Source: UKL13-2 sp031394335 | GTDB lineage: Bacteria > Pseudomonadota > Gammaproteobacteria > Burkholderiales > Usitatibacteraceae | Direction: 5' to 3' | DNA: 13,427 nt | Assembly (NCBI GenBank): GCA_031394335.1 | Contig: JANMXS010000248.1 | Coordinates: 1-13,427, forward strand | Shown: piece by piece, positions 1 to 7,039 of the stretch | Position numbering within the stretch: the first letter of the stretch is position 1 | Layout: each line of letters begins with the position of its first letter | Notes under the pieces: generated by a model | The model's database searches: none | What the model was told of the DNA's origin: nothing | Seen by the model: the letters and a program-made list of their open reading frames with translations, nothing else | Program-made: the position numbers and the translations under genes

Positions 1-197
1 AGATGGGCCTGATCCATCCGCCGGTCGGCCTCAATATTTTCGTGATCAAGAACATCGCGCCCGATATTTCGCTGAAGGACATCATCTGGGGCGTCATGCC
101 GTTCGTGGCGTTGATGTTTGTCGCGGTATTGCTGATTTGCCTGATACCGGGAATCGCGACCTGGCTGCCGCAAGTGATCATGGGCCAAGGCAGGTAA
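1..197 (+). CDS. TRAP transporter large permease (DctM family), C-terminal fragment
   Basis: Only the last 64 codons are in the window; the gene begins upstream, reading in frame from base 3. The visible part starts with GLIHPPVGLN, which matches the conserved 'GLI-PPVGLN' segment near the end of DctM/TRAP large permeases. It continues through one hydrophobic membrane segment (GVMPFVALMFVAVLLICLIP) to a short polar tail. DctM forms the ion-coupled membrane channel that works with a small membrane subunit (DctQ) and a periplasmic receptor (DctP). The next gene downstream is a Bug/TctC-type receptor rather than a DctP, so the cognate receptor is probably upstream or elsewhere. The family call rests on this short C-terminal signature. 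The substrate cannot be told. Confidence 0.85.
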   Translation, partial: MGLIHPPVGLNIFVIKNIAPDISLKDIIWGVMPFVALMFVAVLLICLIPGIATWLPQVIMGQGR

Positions 198-310
198 GCA
201 CGGCATGGTTGGCAGTCCGTGCGGGTATGCTTGCAAGGCATGACCGCAATTTTTTGCAACTCGTGAACCACAATGACCGCCGCAGAGCGGTTTAATATTT
301 CGGAGGAAAC

Positions 311-1294
311 ATGAATCGTCGCATCCTGCTCAGTACCGCCTGCTGGCTTGTCGCCACCGCGCTCCTATCCCCAGTCTCCGGTTTCGCTCAGAGCAACTGG
401 CCCACCAAATCGATCAAATGGGTGAACCCCTTTCCGGCAGGGGGCGGCACCGATGTGTTTGCACGACCCATGGCGGCCAAAGTTGGCGCCTCACTGGGCC
501 AAAGTGTCTATATCGAAAACCTGGGCGGCGCTGCGGGCACCGTAGGCGCGGCCGCCGCGGCCAAGGCAGTTCCCGACGGTTACACCTTCTTCGTCGGCGC
601 CATTCATCACACCATCGCCGAATCGCTGTACTTGAAAAAACCGTACAAACTGGAACAGGATTTTGTGCCCATCACGGTATTCGCCTATGTACCGAATGTA
701 CTGGTCGTTCACCCACGCTTCGGTTTCAAGACGGTTGACGATTTGGTGAAGTATGCCAAGGCTAATCCCGGCAAACTCAACTTCGGCTCGGCCGGCAGCG
801 GCGCCTCGCATCATATGGCGGGTGAATTATTCAAAAAATTGGCGGGTATCGACATGGTGCACGTACCCTACAAAGGCATCGGTCCGATGATGCAGGACTT
901 GCTCGGCGGCCAGGTGGATTTGTGCTTCGACAGCCTGAGTTCATCGTCGCCACAGATCAAGGCCGGCAAGCTGATTCCGCTGGCCATTACCAGTGCAACA
1001 CGCTCGCCGGCCTTCCCCGATCTGCCGACCATGGCGGAAGCTGGCTACCAGGGATTCGAGGTGACCACCTGGTACGCGCTGTGGGGCATCAAGGGCACGC
1101 CACAACCGATCATCGACAAAATGTATGCGGAGTCGGTCAAGGCCTTGAATGACCCGGATATCAAGAAAATCTGGGAATCGCAGGGTGCAACGATCGGTGG
1201 TCAACCACCCAAAGAATTTGCCGCCTTTATCAGCTCGGAAATCGCCAAGTGGGGCAAGGTCGTGAAAGACTCGGACATCAAGATCGACAATTGA
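311..1294 (+). CDS. Bug/TctC-family tripartite tricarboxylate transporter substrate-binding protein
   Basis: This is a 327-residue periplasmic receptor. Residues 1-27 form a signal peptide (basic MNRR, hydrophobic core, cleavage near GFA/Q). The mature part opens with the family pattern WPTKSIKWVNPFPAGGGTD (residues 30-48), whose glycine-rich loop helps hold a carboxylate ligand. Other family hallmarks are GSAGSGASHHMAGELFK, a VPYKG segment and the DLPTMAEAGYQGFE stretch. The length is normal for the family, and a strong ribosome site (GGAGG, 302-306) sits just before the ATG. Bug proteins bind small carboxylates or related solutes and normally serve TctAB permeases, but many are orphans in Burkholderiales. 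It lies 113 bases after a TRAP permease end, so co-transcription is possible, but the two families do not usually work together. Ligand unknown. Confidence 0.93.
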   Translation: MNRRILLSTACWLVATALLSPVSGFAQSNWPTKSIKWVNPFPAGGGTDVFARPMAAKVGASLGQSVYIENLGGAAGTVGAAAAAKAVPDGYTFFVGAIHHTIAESLYLKKPYKLEQDFVPITVFAYVPNVLVVHPRFGFKTVDDLVKYAKANPGKLNFGSAGSGASHHMAGELFKKLAGIDMVHVPYKGIGPMMQDLLGGQVDLCFDSLSSSSPQIKAGKLIPLAITSATRSPAFPDLPTMAEAGYQGFEVTTWYALWGIKGTPQPIIDKMYAESVKALNDPDIKKIWESQGATIGGQPPKEFAAFISSEIAKWGKVVKDSDIKIDN

Positions 1295-1397
1295 AAAAAC
1301 AGCAAAGTCAAGCACTGGCGCGGGTTTTGAGACATTTTTGGCTTGAAATGCGCGTGGATGCTGGAGTTTGGCTCTGCATAAATTTTCATCTATGAAC

Positions 1398-1427
1398 AAA
1401 AAACTGCCGGCAAGCCGGCAGTTTTTT
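1398..1427. terminator. Bidirectional rho-independent terminator
   Basis: Six A residues, a 7-bp GC-rich stem (CTGCCGG/CCGGCAG) with a CAAG loop, and six T residues give a symmetrical hairpin with a U-tract on either strand. It lies about 100 bases after the Bug receptor gene and before the PHA-system gene. It most likely ends the transporter transcript and insulates the next gene. Confidence 0.9.
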
Positions 1428-1518
1428 CATTTCTGAAGCGCAATGACGCAGCGCAGAGGCAGGTGTGTAAACTGCGCCTCATCCGCTTATCGCACCCGCA
1501 AAACATCGAGGAGACCCC

Positions 1519-1869
1519 ATGGCCGACATCACCTTGAAGCGCGTACACCAACTTGGCCTGAACGGCGCACGCGCAGCTGCCGACAAGATGGTCGACAAGC
1601 TCGACAAACAATTCGATCTCAGCGGTAGTTGGCAGGGTGATACCCTGCACTTTGATCGCCCCGGCGTCAGCGGACGCCTTGCCGTCAGCGACAGCAATAT
1701 GCAGTTGGAGGTCACGTTGGGGTTTTTGCTCAAGGCCATGAAAGGGCCGATTGAACGCGCGGTTCACGAGCAACTCGACAAGGCGCTGGCGGATGCCAAA
1801 CCCGTCGCGGTAGCCGCGACCAAGACAGCCGTAAAAGCGCCGGCGAAGCCCACCCAACGCAAAAAATAA
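1519..1869 (+). CDS. Polyhydroxyalkanoic acid system family protein (PHA granule region)
   Basis: This small 116-residue protein matches what I recall of the polyhydroxyalkanoic acid system/PHA granule region family. That family has a compact core of roughly 90 residues with a conserved start (MADITLKRVHQLG), an AADKMVDKLDKQFDLSGSW segment, a GDTLHFDRPGVSGRLAV strand region, and a helix ending near EQLDKAL (to about residue 90). The remaining residues form a basic Lys/Ala/Pro tail (for example VKAPAKPTQRKK) that resembles the tail of the phasin at 10012-10587. It has no signal peptide and should be cytoplasmic, possibly granule-bound. A good ribosome site (GAGGAGA, 1508-1514) fixes the start. 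Its biochemical role is not established. It follows a terminator, so it is probably transcribed alone. Confidence 0.8.
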   Translation: MADITLKRVHQLGLNGARAAADKMVDKLDKQFDLSGSWQGDTLHFDRPGVSGRLAVSDSNMQLEVTLGFLLKAMKGPIERAVHEQLDKALADAKPVAVAATKTAVKAPAKPTQRKK

Positions 1870-1871
1870 CG

Positions 1872-2561
1872 TCAAGCGGGTAGCTCATCCAGCATTTGAA
1901 ATGGCGCAGGATGACCGGCAAAAATTCGCTCGATCAGCGCGGTTTCTCGCGACGCAATGGTCTGCAAAAAATACTCGGCGCCGTTCATGTGCCGGAACGC
2001 CGTAAAGCCTTTTTCCAGAAACTGCTGCATATGCGACAGACCGGCAACACGCGCCGGGCCGCGCAGCATGCGCAGGGTGGAATAAATCAGCGGCTTTCCA
2101 ACTACCCGCTCGAGTTGTTCCCCCACATCGCGCATCAGGCCGACCTGGCGCAACCGCTCCTGCTCGCCACCTGCGGCGCGAAACACGACGATGTAGCTGG
2201 CCTCGGTAATGATCGTGCCGCCAAGTTCACGGGTCAGCGCCTGGTCAAACTGTTCCGAAATGACGTCAAGCTCCAGCGCTTTGTTGACGGTTTCAAACGC
2301 AAACTTGGGCAGCACGCGCTTGATGGTGGGATACATGCGAATCAGATCGCGATCGCGCAGAGCCGACTCTCCAGTCCCGTACAATTCCTCAAGAAAAAAT
2401 TTGATGGCGGGCGCGTAGCGCGGATCGGCAGCCAGATCGCGATAAGTGCGGACCAGCCGCTGTTGCTGCCACGCCTTGAGCTGCTTGAGGCGCGCGAAAA
2501 ATGCCTCATCGCGTTCCTGCAAGCCACGCAGCTGTTCGAGTTTTTTCAGATAATCAATCAA
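1872..2561 (-). CDS. FFLEELY-motif protein of unknown function
   Basis: This is a 229-residue cytoplasmic, mainly helical protein. Residues 55-62 read FFLEELYG, the motif after which a family of uncharacterised proteobacterial proteins is named. Before it is a charged helical region (residues 1-45), and after it an MYPTIKRVLPKFAFETVNKALELD helix. I see no signal peptide, membrane segment or catalytic motif. The start is a TTG codon (2559-2561). It is the only usable start because an in-frame stop lies ten codons upstream with no ATG or GTG between, and a GGAAG ribosome site lies 4 bases before it. The gene is convergent with the PHA-system gene, with only 2 bases between the two stops, and divergent from the aldehyde dehydrogenase operon. 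No function is known to me. Confidence 0.85.
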   Translation of the reverse strand: MIDYLKKLEQLRGLQERDEAFFARLKQLKAWQQQRLVRTYRDLAADPRYAPAIKFFLEELYGTGESALRDRDLIRMYPTIKRVLPKFAFETVNKALELDVISEQFDQALTRELGGTIITEASYIVVFRAAGGEQERLRQVGLMRDVGEQLERVVGKPLIYSTLRMLRGPARVAGLSHMQQFLEKGFTAFRHMNGAEYFLQTIASRETALIERIFAGHPAPFQMLDELPA

Positions 2562-2565
2562 GCGG

Positions 2566-2570
2566 CTTCC
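2566..2570 (-). promoter_or_regulatory. Ribosome binding site supporting a TTG start
   Basis: GGAAG on the minus strand lies 4 bases before the TTG start of the FFLEELY-motif gene. The next in-frame codons upstream include no other start before a TGA stop, so this site decides the start. Confidence 0.6.
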
Positions 2571-2619
2571 AGTACTTGTTGCAGCGCGTCAATTTAGAGC
2601 AAACAATCCAAAACAACCG

Positions 2620-2647
2620 TTGCGAGCCAAAGTGGCGCTGGTATTCT
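2620..2647 (+). promoter_or_regulatory. Candidate sigma-70 promoter for the dehydrogenase operon
   Basis: TTGCGA (2620-2625) and TATTCT (2642-2647) are separated by 16 bases, each matching four of six consensus bases. Transcription would begin near 2654, leaving a leader of about 27 bases before the ATG at 2681. This is by eye only. Confidence 0.4.
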
Positions 2648-2680
2648 ACGGCCATCTCTCTGCCGACTGGCGCGACCTCA

Positions 2681-4114
2681 ATGCTCATGGAATTGTCTCA
2701 ACCTGCTGAAAACCCTGCCGGTACCGTGCATGCAGCCTATACGCGCGCCCGCACATCATTCGACCAGCATCGCTGCCCCGATCTCGATGAGCGACGTGCC
2801 AGCCTGGACAAGCTGGCTCAACTGCTGCAAGACAACGCTACCGCCATTCAGCAGGCGATCAGTGCCGACTTCGGCAATCGCTCATCACATGAAACGCAGC
2901 TCCTTGAATTATTTCCCGCACTCGCTGCGATTCGCGATGCACGGCGGCATTTACCCAAATGGATGAAACCGCAGCGTTCCTGGGCGTCGCTTTGGTTTTT
3001 GCCGGCGCGCCGCGAACTTCGACCGCAGCCGCTGGGCGTGGTGGGCATCATCGTGCCGTGGAATTATCCGATCCTTCTGGCGATCGCTCCCTTGGTTGGC
3101 GCGCTGGCGGCCGGCAATCGTGTGCTGGTCAAAATGAGTGAATTGACGCCGCGTACCGGCGAGCTGCTGGCACAGCTGATCAGCGCTGTATTTCCATCCG
3201 GCCAGGTTATTGTGATCAATGGCGACGCGAATGTCGCGCGCGAGTTCGCTGCCCTGCCCTTCGATCACTTGCTGTTTACCGGCTCGACCGCCATCGGTCG
3301 CGAGGTGATGGCGGCGGCGGCACGCAACCTGACACCGGTCACACTCGAACTTGGCGGCAAATCGCCGGCCATCATCGGCCCCGAGGCGGATCTGGAAGCA
3401 GCGGCCGACAAGATACTGTTCGGCAAATGCTTGAACGCCGGGCAAACCTGCATTGCACCGGACTATGTATTGTTGCCGCGCGGGCAGGAAGGCGCCTTTA
3501 TTGAAGCCGCACGACGCACCGTGGCGCGGCTCTATCCCAGCCTGGCGCATAACCCGGATTACACCAGCATCGTCAACGCGCGACACTTCGAACGCCTGCA
3601 CGATTGCCTGGCAGACGCGGCCGCGCGCGGCGCCTCTGTAATACCGCTGGCCACGGCTGCGCATGAGCTGGTCGGCACGCAGAAAATCGTTCCCACCATT
3701 GTGCATGGTGTGGATGAGACCATGCGCCTGATGCAGGCGGAAATCTTTGGTCCGGTACTCCCCTTGCTGCCCTACGATTCTTTGAACGATGCCATCGGCT
3801 ATGTGAACGATCATCCGCGACCGTTGGCGCTTTATTATTTCGGCGATGATAGCCATCACATCGAGCGCGTACTCAATGAGACCGTGGCTGGCGGCGTGAC
3901 CGTCAACGAAACTTTGCTGCATATTTCGCAGGAGGATCTGCCGTTTGGTGGCGTCGGCCCCTCGGGGATGGGCGCATATCACGGCAGGTATGGATTCGAT
4001 ACCTTTTCAAAGCTGAAGCCGGTTTTTTATCAATCGAAGTTCAACGGCCTCAATCTGCTGAAACCGCCCTACGGCAAACGCTTTGAGGCAATGATCAAGT
4101 TGCTGTTGAAATGA
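2681..4114 (+). CDS. Coniferyl-aldehyde-type aldehyde dehydrogenase
   Basis: This NAD(P)-dependent aldehyde dehydrogenase is about 477 residues and cytoplasmic, oxidising an aldehyde to its acid. Numbered from the ATG at 2681, it shows the oxyanion-hole asparagine in PWNYP (Asn128), the cofactor region FTGSTAIGREVM, the general-base glutamate in LELGGKSP (Glu223) and the catalytic cysteine in NAGQTC (Cys257). The 34-residue Glu-Cys spacing is the family norm. FFGxV-type closing motifs follow (IFGPVLPL, LPFGGVGPSGMGAYHG). Overall it is closest to the coniferyl aldehyde dehydrogenase (CalB) subgroup, whose members also take medium or long aliphatic aldehydes. The frame is open back to 2501, but that would overlap the divergent gene; 2681 or 2687 fits family length. 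Neither has a convincing ribosome site. Its stop overlaps the next start by 4 bases (ATGA). Confidence 0.92.
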   Translation: MLMELSQPAENPAGTVHAAYTRARTSFDQHRCPDLDERRASLDKLAQLLQDNATAIQQAISADFGNRSSHETQLLELFPALAAIRDARRHLPKWMKPQRSWASLWFLPARRELRPQPLGVVGIIVPWNYPILLAIAPLVGALAAGNRVLVKMSELTPRTGELLAQLISAVFPSGQVIVINGDANVAREFAALPFDHLLFTGSTAIGREVMAAAARNLTPVTLELGGKSPAIIGPEADLEAAADKILFGKCLNAGQTCIAPDYVLLPRGQEGAFIEAARRTVARLYPSLAHNPDYTSIVNARHFERLHDCLADAAARGASVIPLATAAHELVGTQKIVPTIVHGVDETMRLMQAEIFGPVLPLLPYDSLNDAIGYVNDHPRPLALYYFGDDSHHIERVLNETVAGGVTVNETLLHISQEDLPFGGVGPSGMGAYHGRYGFDTFSKLKPVFYQSKFNGLNLLKPPYGKRFEAMIKLLLK

Positions 4115-4665
4115 GGCCGCAATTTTCGCGCCGCCAGTTCATCAAGGTCAGCGCCGCTGCCGCGCTCGCGCTGGCCATCACGCGCAGCCTTGATCGCGAT
4201 GTCTTTGCGCAAACCCAGGCCTCAACGCCGGCGCCATTCCTGAGGATTACCGCCAGGGATGCAGAGGCGATCGCGGCCATCGCGGCCGCCGTCCTCGCCG
4301 GCAACCTGCCGGCAGATGCCGCATCCAGACAAACCGCCATCAATGAAATCGTCGCCGCATTTGATCGCACCGTGGCGGGCCTGCCGCCGGCAGTTCAAGG
4401 CGAGGTTGATGAACTGCTGAGCCTGCTTACCTTCGGCCTGACACGATGCTTCATCGTCGGCATCGCCAAGCCCTGGCCCCAGGCCAGCGCGGCCGAGATC
4501 AAGGCTTTTCTCGATAGCTGGCGCCACAGCCGTTTTACGGCACTGCAACAAGGCTATCAGGCACTGGTGCGTGCGCTGATCGCCTGCTGGTACGGCAATC
4601 CGCGTTCATGGACTGAGATCGGCTATCCCGGCCCGCCGCATGCGCAGCAATTGGGCGCCTTATGA
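4111..4665 (+). CDS. Tat-signal small subunit of a FAD dehydrogenase (gluconate 2-dehydrogenase subunit 3-like)
   Basis: This 184-residue protein begins with a clear twin-arginine signal: SRRQFIK at residues 6-12, a hydrophobic Ala/Leu stretch (14-23) and probable cleavage near VFAQ (31-34). The mature part is helical and ends in WYGNPRSWTEIGYPGPP (residues 160-176), which resembles the conserved end of the small (gamma) subunits of gluconate, fructose and FAD-glucose dehydrogenases. In those complexes the small subunit carries the signal-less flavoprotein through the Tat system. Here the next gene is a GMC flavoprotein with no signal, so the same export partnership is inferred. Both ends overlap the neighbouring genes by ATGA, so translation is probably coupled and the subunits made in matched amounts. 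The family assignment is from pattern and context; overall similarity may be low. Confidence 0.8.
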   Translation: MRPQFSRRQFIKVSAAAALALAITRSLDRDVFAQTQASTPAPFLRITARDAEAIAAIAAAVLAGNLPADAASRQTAINEIVAAFDRTVAGLPPAVQGEVDELLSLLTFGLTRCFIVGIAKPWPQASAAEIKAFLDSWRHSRFTALQQGYQALVRALIACWYGNPRSWTEIGYPGPPHAQQLGAL

Positions 4666-6335
4666 GTGAATCGACCATCAAGGATCCGATCAAGCTGGCG
4701 CTGGCGGATATCACGCGCGGCTGGAAGGTGATCGACGGCGCACGTTTGCGGCAGGACGTGACACTTGATTGCGATGTCGTCATCGTCGGCTCTGGCGCGG
4801 GTGGCGGGACCGCTGCAGAAATTCTCACCCAGGCAGGGCTCAAGGTGGTGATGATCGAAGAAGGCCCATTCAAATCATCGAGCGACTTTCGCATGCGCGA
4901 GCGCGAAGCCTATCCGCAGCTTTATCAGGAATCGGCCAGTCGCCAGACGAAAGACAAGGGTATTGTCATTCTGCAAGGACGTGCGGTGGGCGGCTCGACC
5001 ACCGTCAACTGGACCTCCAGCTTTCGCACGCCACCGGTTACCCTGAAGCATTGGGAAGCCGAATGGGGTTTGCACGATTACACGGTCGAAAAGATGGCCC
5101 CCTGGTTCGAGCGCATGGAAGCACGGCTGTCGATTTCGCCCTGGGCGATACCGCCTAACGAGAACAACAGCGTACTCCAGCGCGGCTGCGAGAAGCTGGG
5201 CATTCCGGCTGCCGCCATCCGCCGCAACGTCAAGGACTGCTGGAACCTCGGCTACTGCGGCATGGGTTGTCCGACCAATGCCAAACAATCGATGCTGGTG
5301 ACCACGATTCCGGCCGCGCTGGATGCCGGTTTGACGCTGATCCACTCGACGCGTGTGGAGCGACTGGCCTACCGTTTCGGACGCATCACCAGCCTCGTCG
5401 CCAGCGGCATGGACGCGAACGCCTCGAGCAACGGTGGCAAGCCCGGTCAATACAAGATTCGCGTCCAGGCCAAACACGTCATTCTGGCCGGCGGCGCGAT
5501 CAACAATCCGGCCCTGATGCTGCGCTCAAAACTTCCTGACCCATACAGAACGCTGGGCAAACGCACCTTCCTGCACCCTTCGTCGGTGAGTGCGGCGATC
5601 ATGCAAGCCAAGGTCGAAGGATTTTCCGGCGCCCCGCAGACAATCTATTCCGACCACTTCATCGATATCGCCCCGCCGCAAGGGCCAATCGGCTACAAGC
5701 TCGAAGCCCCGCCGATTCACCCGATTCTGGCCGGTATCACCCTGCAGGGCTTCGGTGAGGATCATGCGATGTGGATGAAACGCCTGCCGCAAATGCAGGT
5801 GGTGATTGCCTTGATGCGCGACGGGTTTCACCCGCACAGCATCGGTGGCAGCGTCGGTATCCGCGCCGACGGCAGCCCGCTGCTGGATTACCCGATCAGC
5901 GACTACGTATGGGACGGCGTGCGCCGCTCGCTGCTGGTGATGGCCGAGATTCAATTCGCGGCCGGCGCGAAAATTGTCATGCCCCTGCACGAGAATTCCA
6001 GACCAATGCGCACCTGGAAAGAAGCCAAACCGTTTATCGAATCGCTGACCATGCAGGTACTGCGCAGCCGCATCGCCAGCGCGCATGTGATGGGTGGCTG
6101 CACCATGGGGGCGGATCAGCGCACCTCGGTCATCGGCGGCGACGGACGCCACCATCAATTCGACAATCTATGGGTGTTCGATGGCTCGGCTTTTCCGACC
6201 AGTATCGGCGCCAATCCGCAGCTATCGATTTACGGCATGGTGGCGCGCAATGCCACGCGTTTGCTTGAACTGATCAAGGGCCCCGCAAAACCGGCATTCG
6301 CATCAAGCGATGTAGCCAGGATTCGGACGACATAA
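4662..6335 (+). CDS. GMC-family FAD dehydrogenase, large catalytic subunit with Cx5Cx3C motif
   Basis: This is a 557-residue flavoprotein. The FAD-binding fold begins at residue 38 (VVIVGSGAGGGTAAE, with Gly43/45/47 of GxGxxG). The GMC signature GRAVGGSTTVNW is at 106-117. Near the C-terminus, His475 in AHVMGGC and Asn518 in GANPQLSIY occupy the catalytic His and His/Asn positions of the family. Residues 193-203 hold Cys193, Cys199 and Cys203 followed by PTNA, the spacing of the cluster-binding cysteines in FAD-glucose dehydrogenase catalytic subunits. There is no signal peptide, consistent with export on the Tat-bearing partner encoded just upstream with an ATGA overlap. The substrate is probably an alcohol, since the operon also encodes an aldehyde dehydrogenase. 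Fatty alcohol is a guess from context. No cytochrome subunit follows; a hairpin and an oppositely oriented gene do. Confidence 0.9.
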   Translation: MSESTIKDPIKLALADITRGWKVIDGARLRQDVTLDCDVVIVGSGAGGGTAAEILTQAGLKVVMIEEGPFKSSSDFRMREREAYPQLYQESASRQTKDKGIVILQGRAVGGSTTVNWTSSFRTPPVTLKHWEAEWGLHDYTVEKMAPWFERMEARLSISPWAIPPNENNSVLQRGCEKLGIPAAAIRRNVKDCWNLGYCGMGCPTNAKQSMLVTTIPAALDAGLTLIHSTRVERLAYRFGRITSLVASGMDANASSNGGKPGQYKIRVQAKHVILAGGAINNPALMLRSKLPDPYRTLGKRTFLHPSSVSAAIMQAKVEGFSGAPQTIYSDHFIDIAPPQGPIGYKLEAPPIHPILAGITLQGFGEDHAMWMKRLPQMQVVIALMRDGFHPHSIGGSVGIRADGSPLLDYPISDYVWDGVRRSLLVMAEIQFAAGAKIVMPLHENSRPMRTWKEAKPFIESLTMQVLRSRIASAHVMGGCTMGADQRTSVIGGDGRHHQFDNLWVFDGSAFPTSIGANPQLSIYGMVARNATRLLELIKGPAKPAFASSDVARIRTT

Positions 6336-6340
6336 GAAAA

Positions 6341-6370
6341 CGGCCACTGCACATTGCCGCGCAGTGGCCG
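6341..6370 (-). terminator. Hairpin terminator between the GMC gene and msrA
   Basis: A perfect 10-bp inverted repeat (CGGCCACTGC/GCAGTGGCCG) with a 10-base loop lies between the convergent genes. On the minus strand it is followed by TTTTCTTA, so it fits best as the msrA terminator. On the plus strand no T-run follows directly, so it would end the GMC transcript less efficiently. Confidence 0.75.
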
Positions 6371-6397
6371 ATGCCGGGAAAAAACGCGGGCGGAAAT

Positions 6398-7027
6398 TCA
6401 GTGGGCGCCGCCGGCAGCTGCGCCCCACAATTCCTTGAGGCGTGAATCGCGGCCGCAACCGGCCCGATAGAACTTGTAGCGCGTTGGATTCTTTATGTAA
6501 AAATCCTGGTGGTAGTCCTCGGCGGGCGTGAACTCCGTAGCCGCAGTGATTTCGGTAAGCAGGTCACCCTTGAACGGTTTGGATTTTTGCAAAGCCGCTT
6601 TAGACGCTTCGGCCGCTTTTTTCTGCACCTCGTCGTGATAAAAAATGCCGGTACGATACTGGCTGCCTACGTCACAGAATTGCTGGTCTTTCACCGTCGG
6701 GTCGATGTTGTGCCAGAACACATCGAGCAACTTGTCATAGCTGATTTTCTTCGGGTCATAGTCAACCTGCACGGCCTCGGCATGTCCGGTGCGACCGCTT
6801 GAAACTTCCTGATAAGTGGGATTTTTCTTGGTCCCGCCGATATAGCCGGAGGTAGTCGAAATAACGCCGGGCAGAACATCGAACGGCGCTTCCATGCACC
6901 AGAAGCAGCCACCGGCGAAGGTTGCCTTGGCGGTATTGGGTGCAGCCTGCGCAAATGCGTTGGACGCCGCGAACAGCAATGCCGCGAGGCCTGCGATAAT
7001 ACCGCTGCGAATAATTGAAACGCTCAC
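6398..7027 (-). CDS. msrA: Peptide methionine-(S)-sulfoxide reductase, exported
   Basis: This 209-residue MsrA reduces methionine-S-sulfoxide in oxidised proteins. The active-site signature GCFWCME is present with the catalytic Cys41, and a C-terminal YRAGCGRD places a likely resolving Cys191. The substrate pocket residues lie in FWHNIDPT and QFCDVGSQYRTGIFY, and EDYHQDF is conserved. Residues 1-28 form a signal peptide (SGIIAGLAALLFAASNAFAQA), so it should act in the periplasm, unlike typical cytoplasmic MsrA. There is no fused MsrB domain, and no msrB gene or reductant-supplying partner is in the window. The start is GTG, supported by a strong AAGGAG site 6 bases upstream; no better ATG is available. 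It is divergent from the PhzF-family gene. Confidence 0.95.
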   Translation of the reverse strand: MSVSIIRSGIIAGLAALLFAASNAFAQAAPNTAKATFAGGCFWCMEAPFDVLPGVISTTSGYIGGTKKNPTYQEVSSGRTGHAEAVQVDYDPKKISYDKLLDVFWHNIDPTVKDQQFCDVGSQYRTGIFYHDEVQKKAAEASKAALQKSKPFKGDLLTEITAATEFTPAEDYHQDFYIKNPTRYKFYRAGCGRDSRLKELWGAAAGGAH

Positions 7028-7033
7028 TGAAAT

Positions 7034-7039
7034 CTCCTT
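7034..7039 (-). promoter_or_regulatory. Ribosome binding site fixing the GTG start of msrA
   Basis: AAGGAG on the minus strand lies 6 bases before the GTG at 7025-7027, an ideal spacing. It settles the start at the codon that gives a full signal peptide. Confidence 0.8.

Noticed and set aside
198..222. A 6-bp hairpin (GCACGG/CCGTGC) just after the TRAP permease stop as a terminator
   Set aside because: The stem is short, the loop is 13 bases, and no T-run follows, so it does not meet the pattern of a rho-independent terminator.
1896..2597. A 233-codon plus-strand frame opposite the FFLEELY-motif gene
   Set aside because: No family resemblance; the minus-strand frame has the diagnostic FFLEELYG motif and a start supported by a ribosome site.
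2501..2680. The 60-codon upstream extension of the aldehyde dehydrogenase
   Set aside because: It overlaps the beginning of the divergent FFLEELY-motif gene and the candidate promoter, and the peptide does not resemble the family N-terminus. The start at 2681 gives normal length.
2951..3982. A 343-codon open frame on the minus strand opposite the aldehyde dehydrogenase
   Set aside because: The translation has no recognisable domain, is rich in Arg/His/Gln as expected for the complement of GC-rich codons, and lies entirely within a gene with intact catalytic motifs.
5526..6158. A 210-codon open frame on the minus strand inside the GMC gene
   Set aside because: Antisense shadow with the same biased composition; no start context or family pattern, and the opposite strand encodes the conserved C-terminal GMC motifs.
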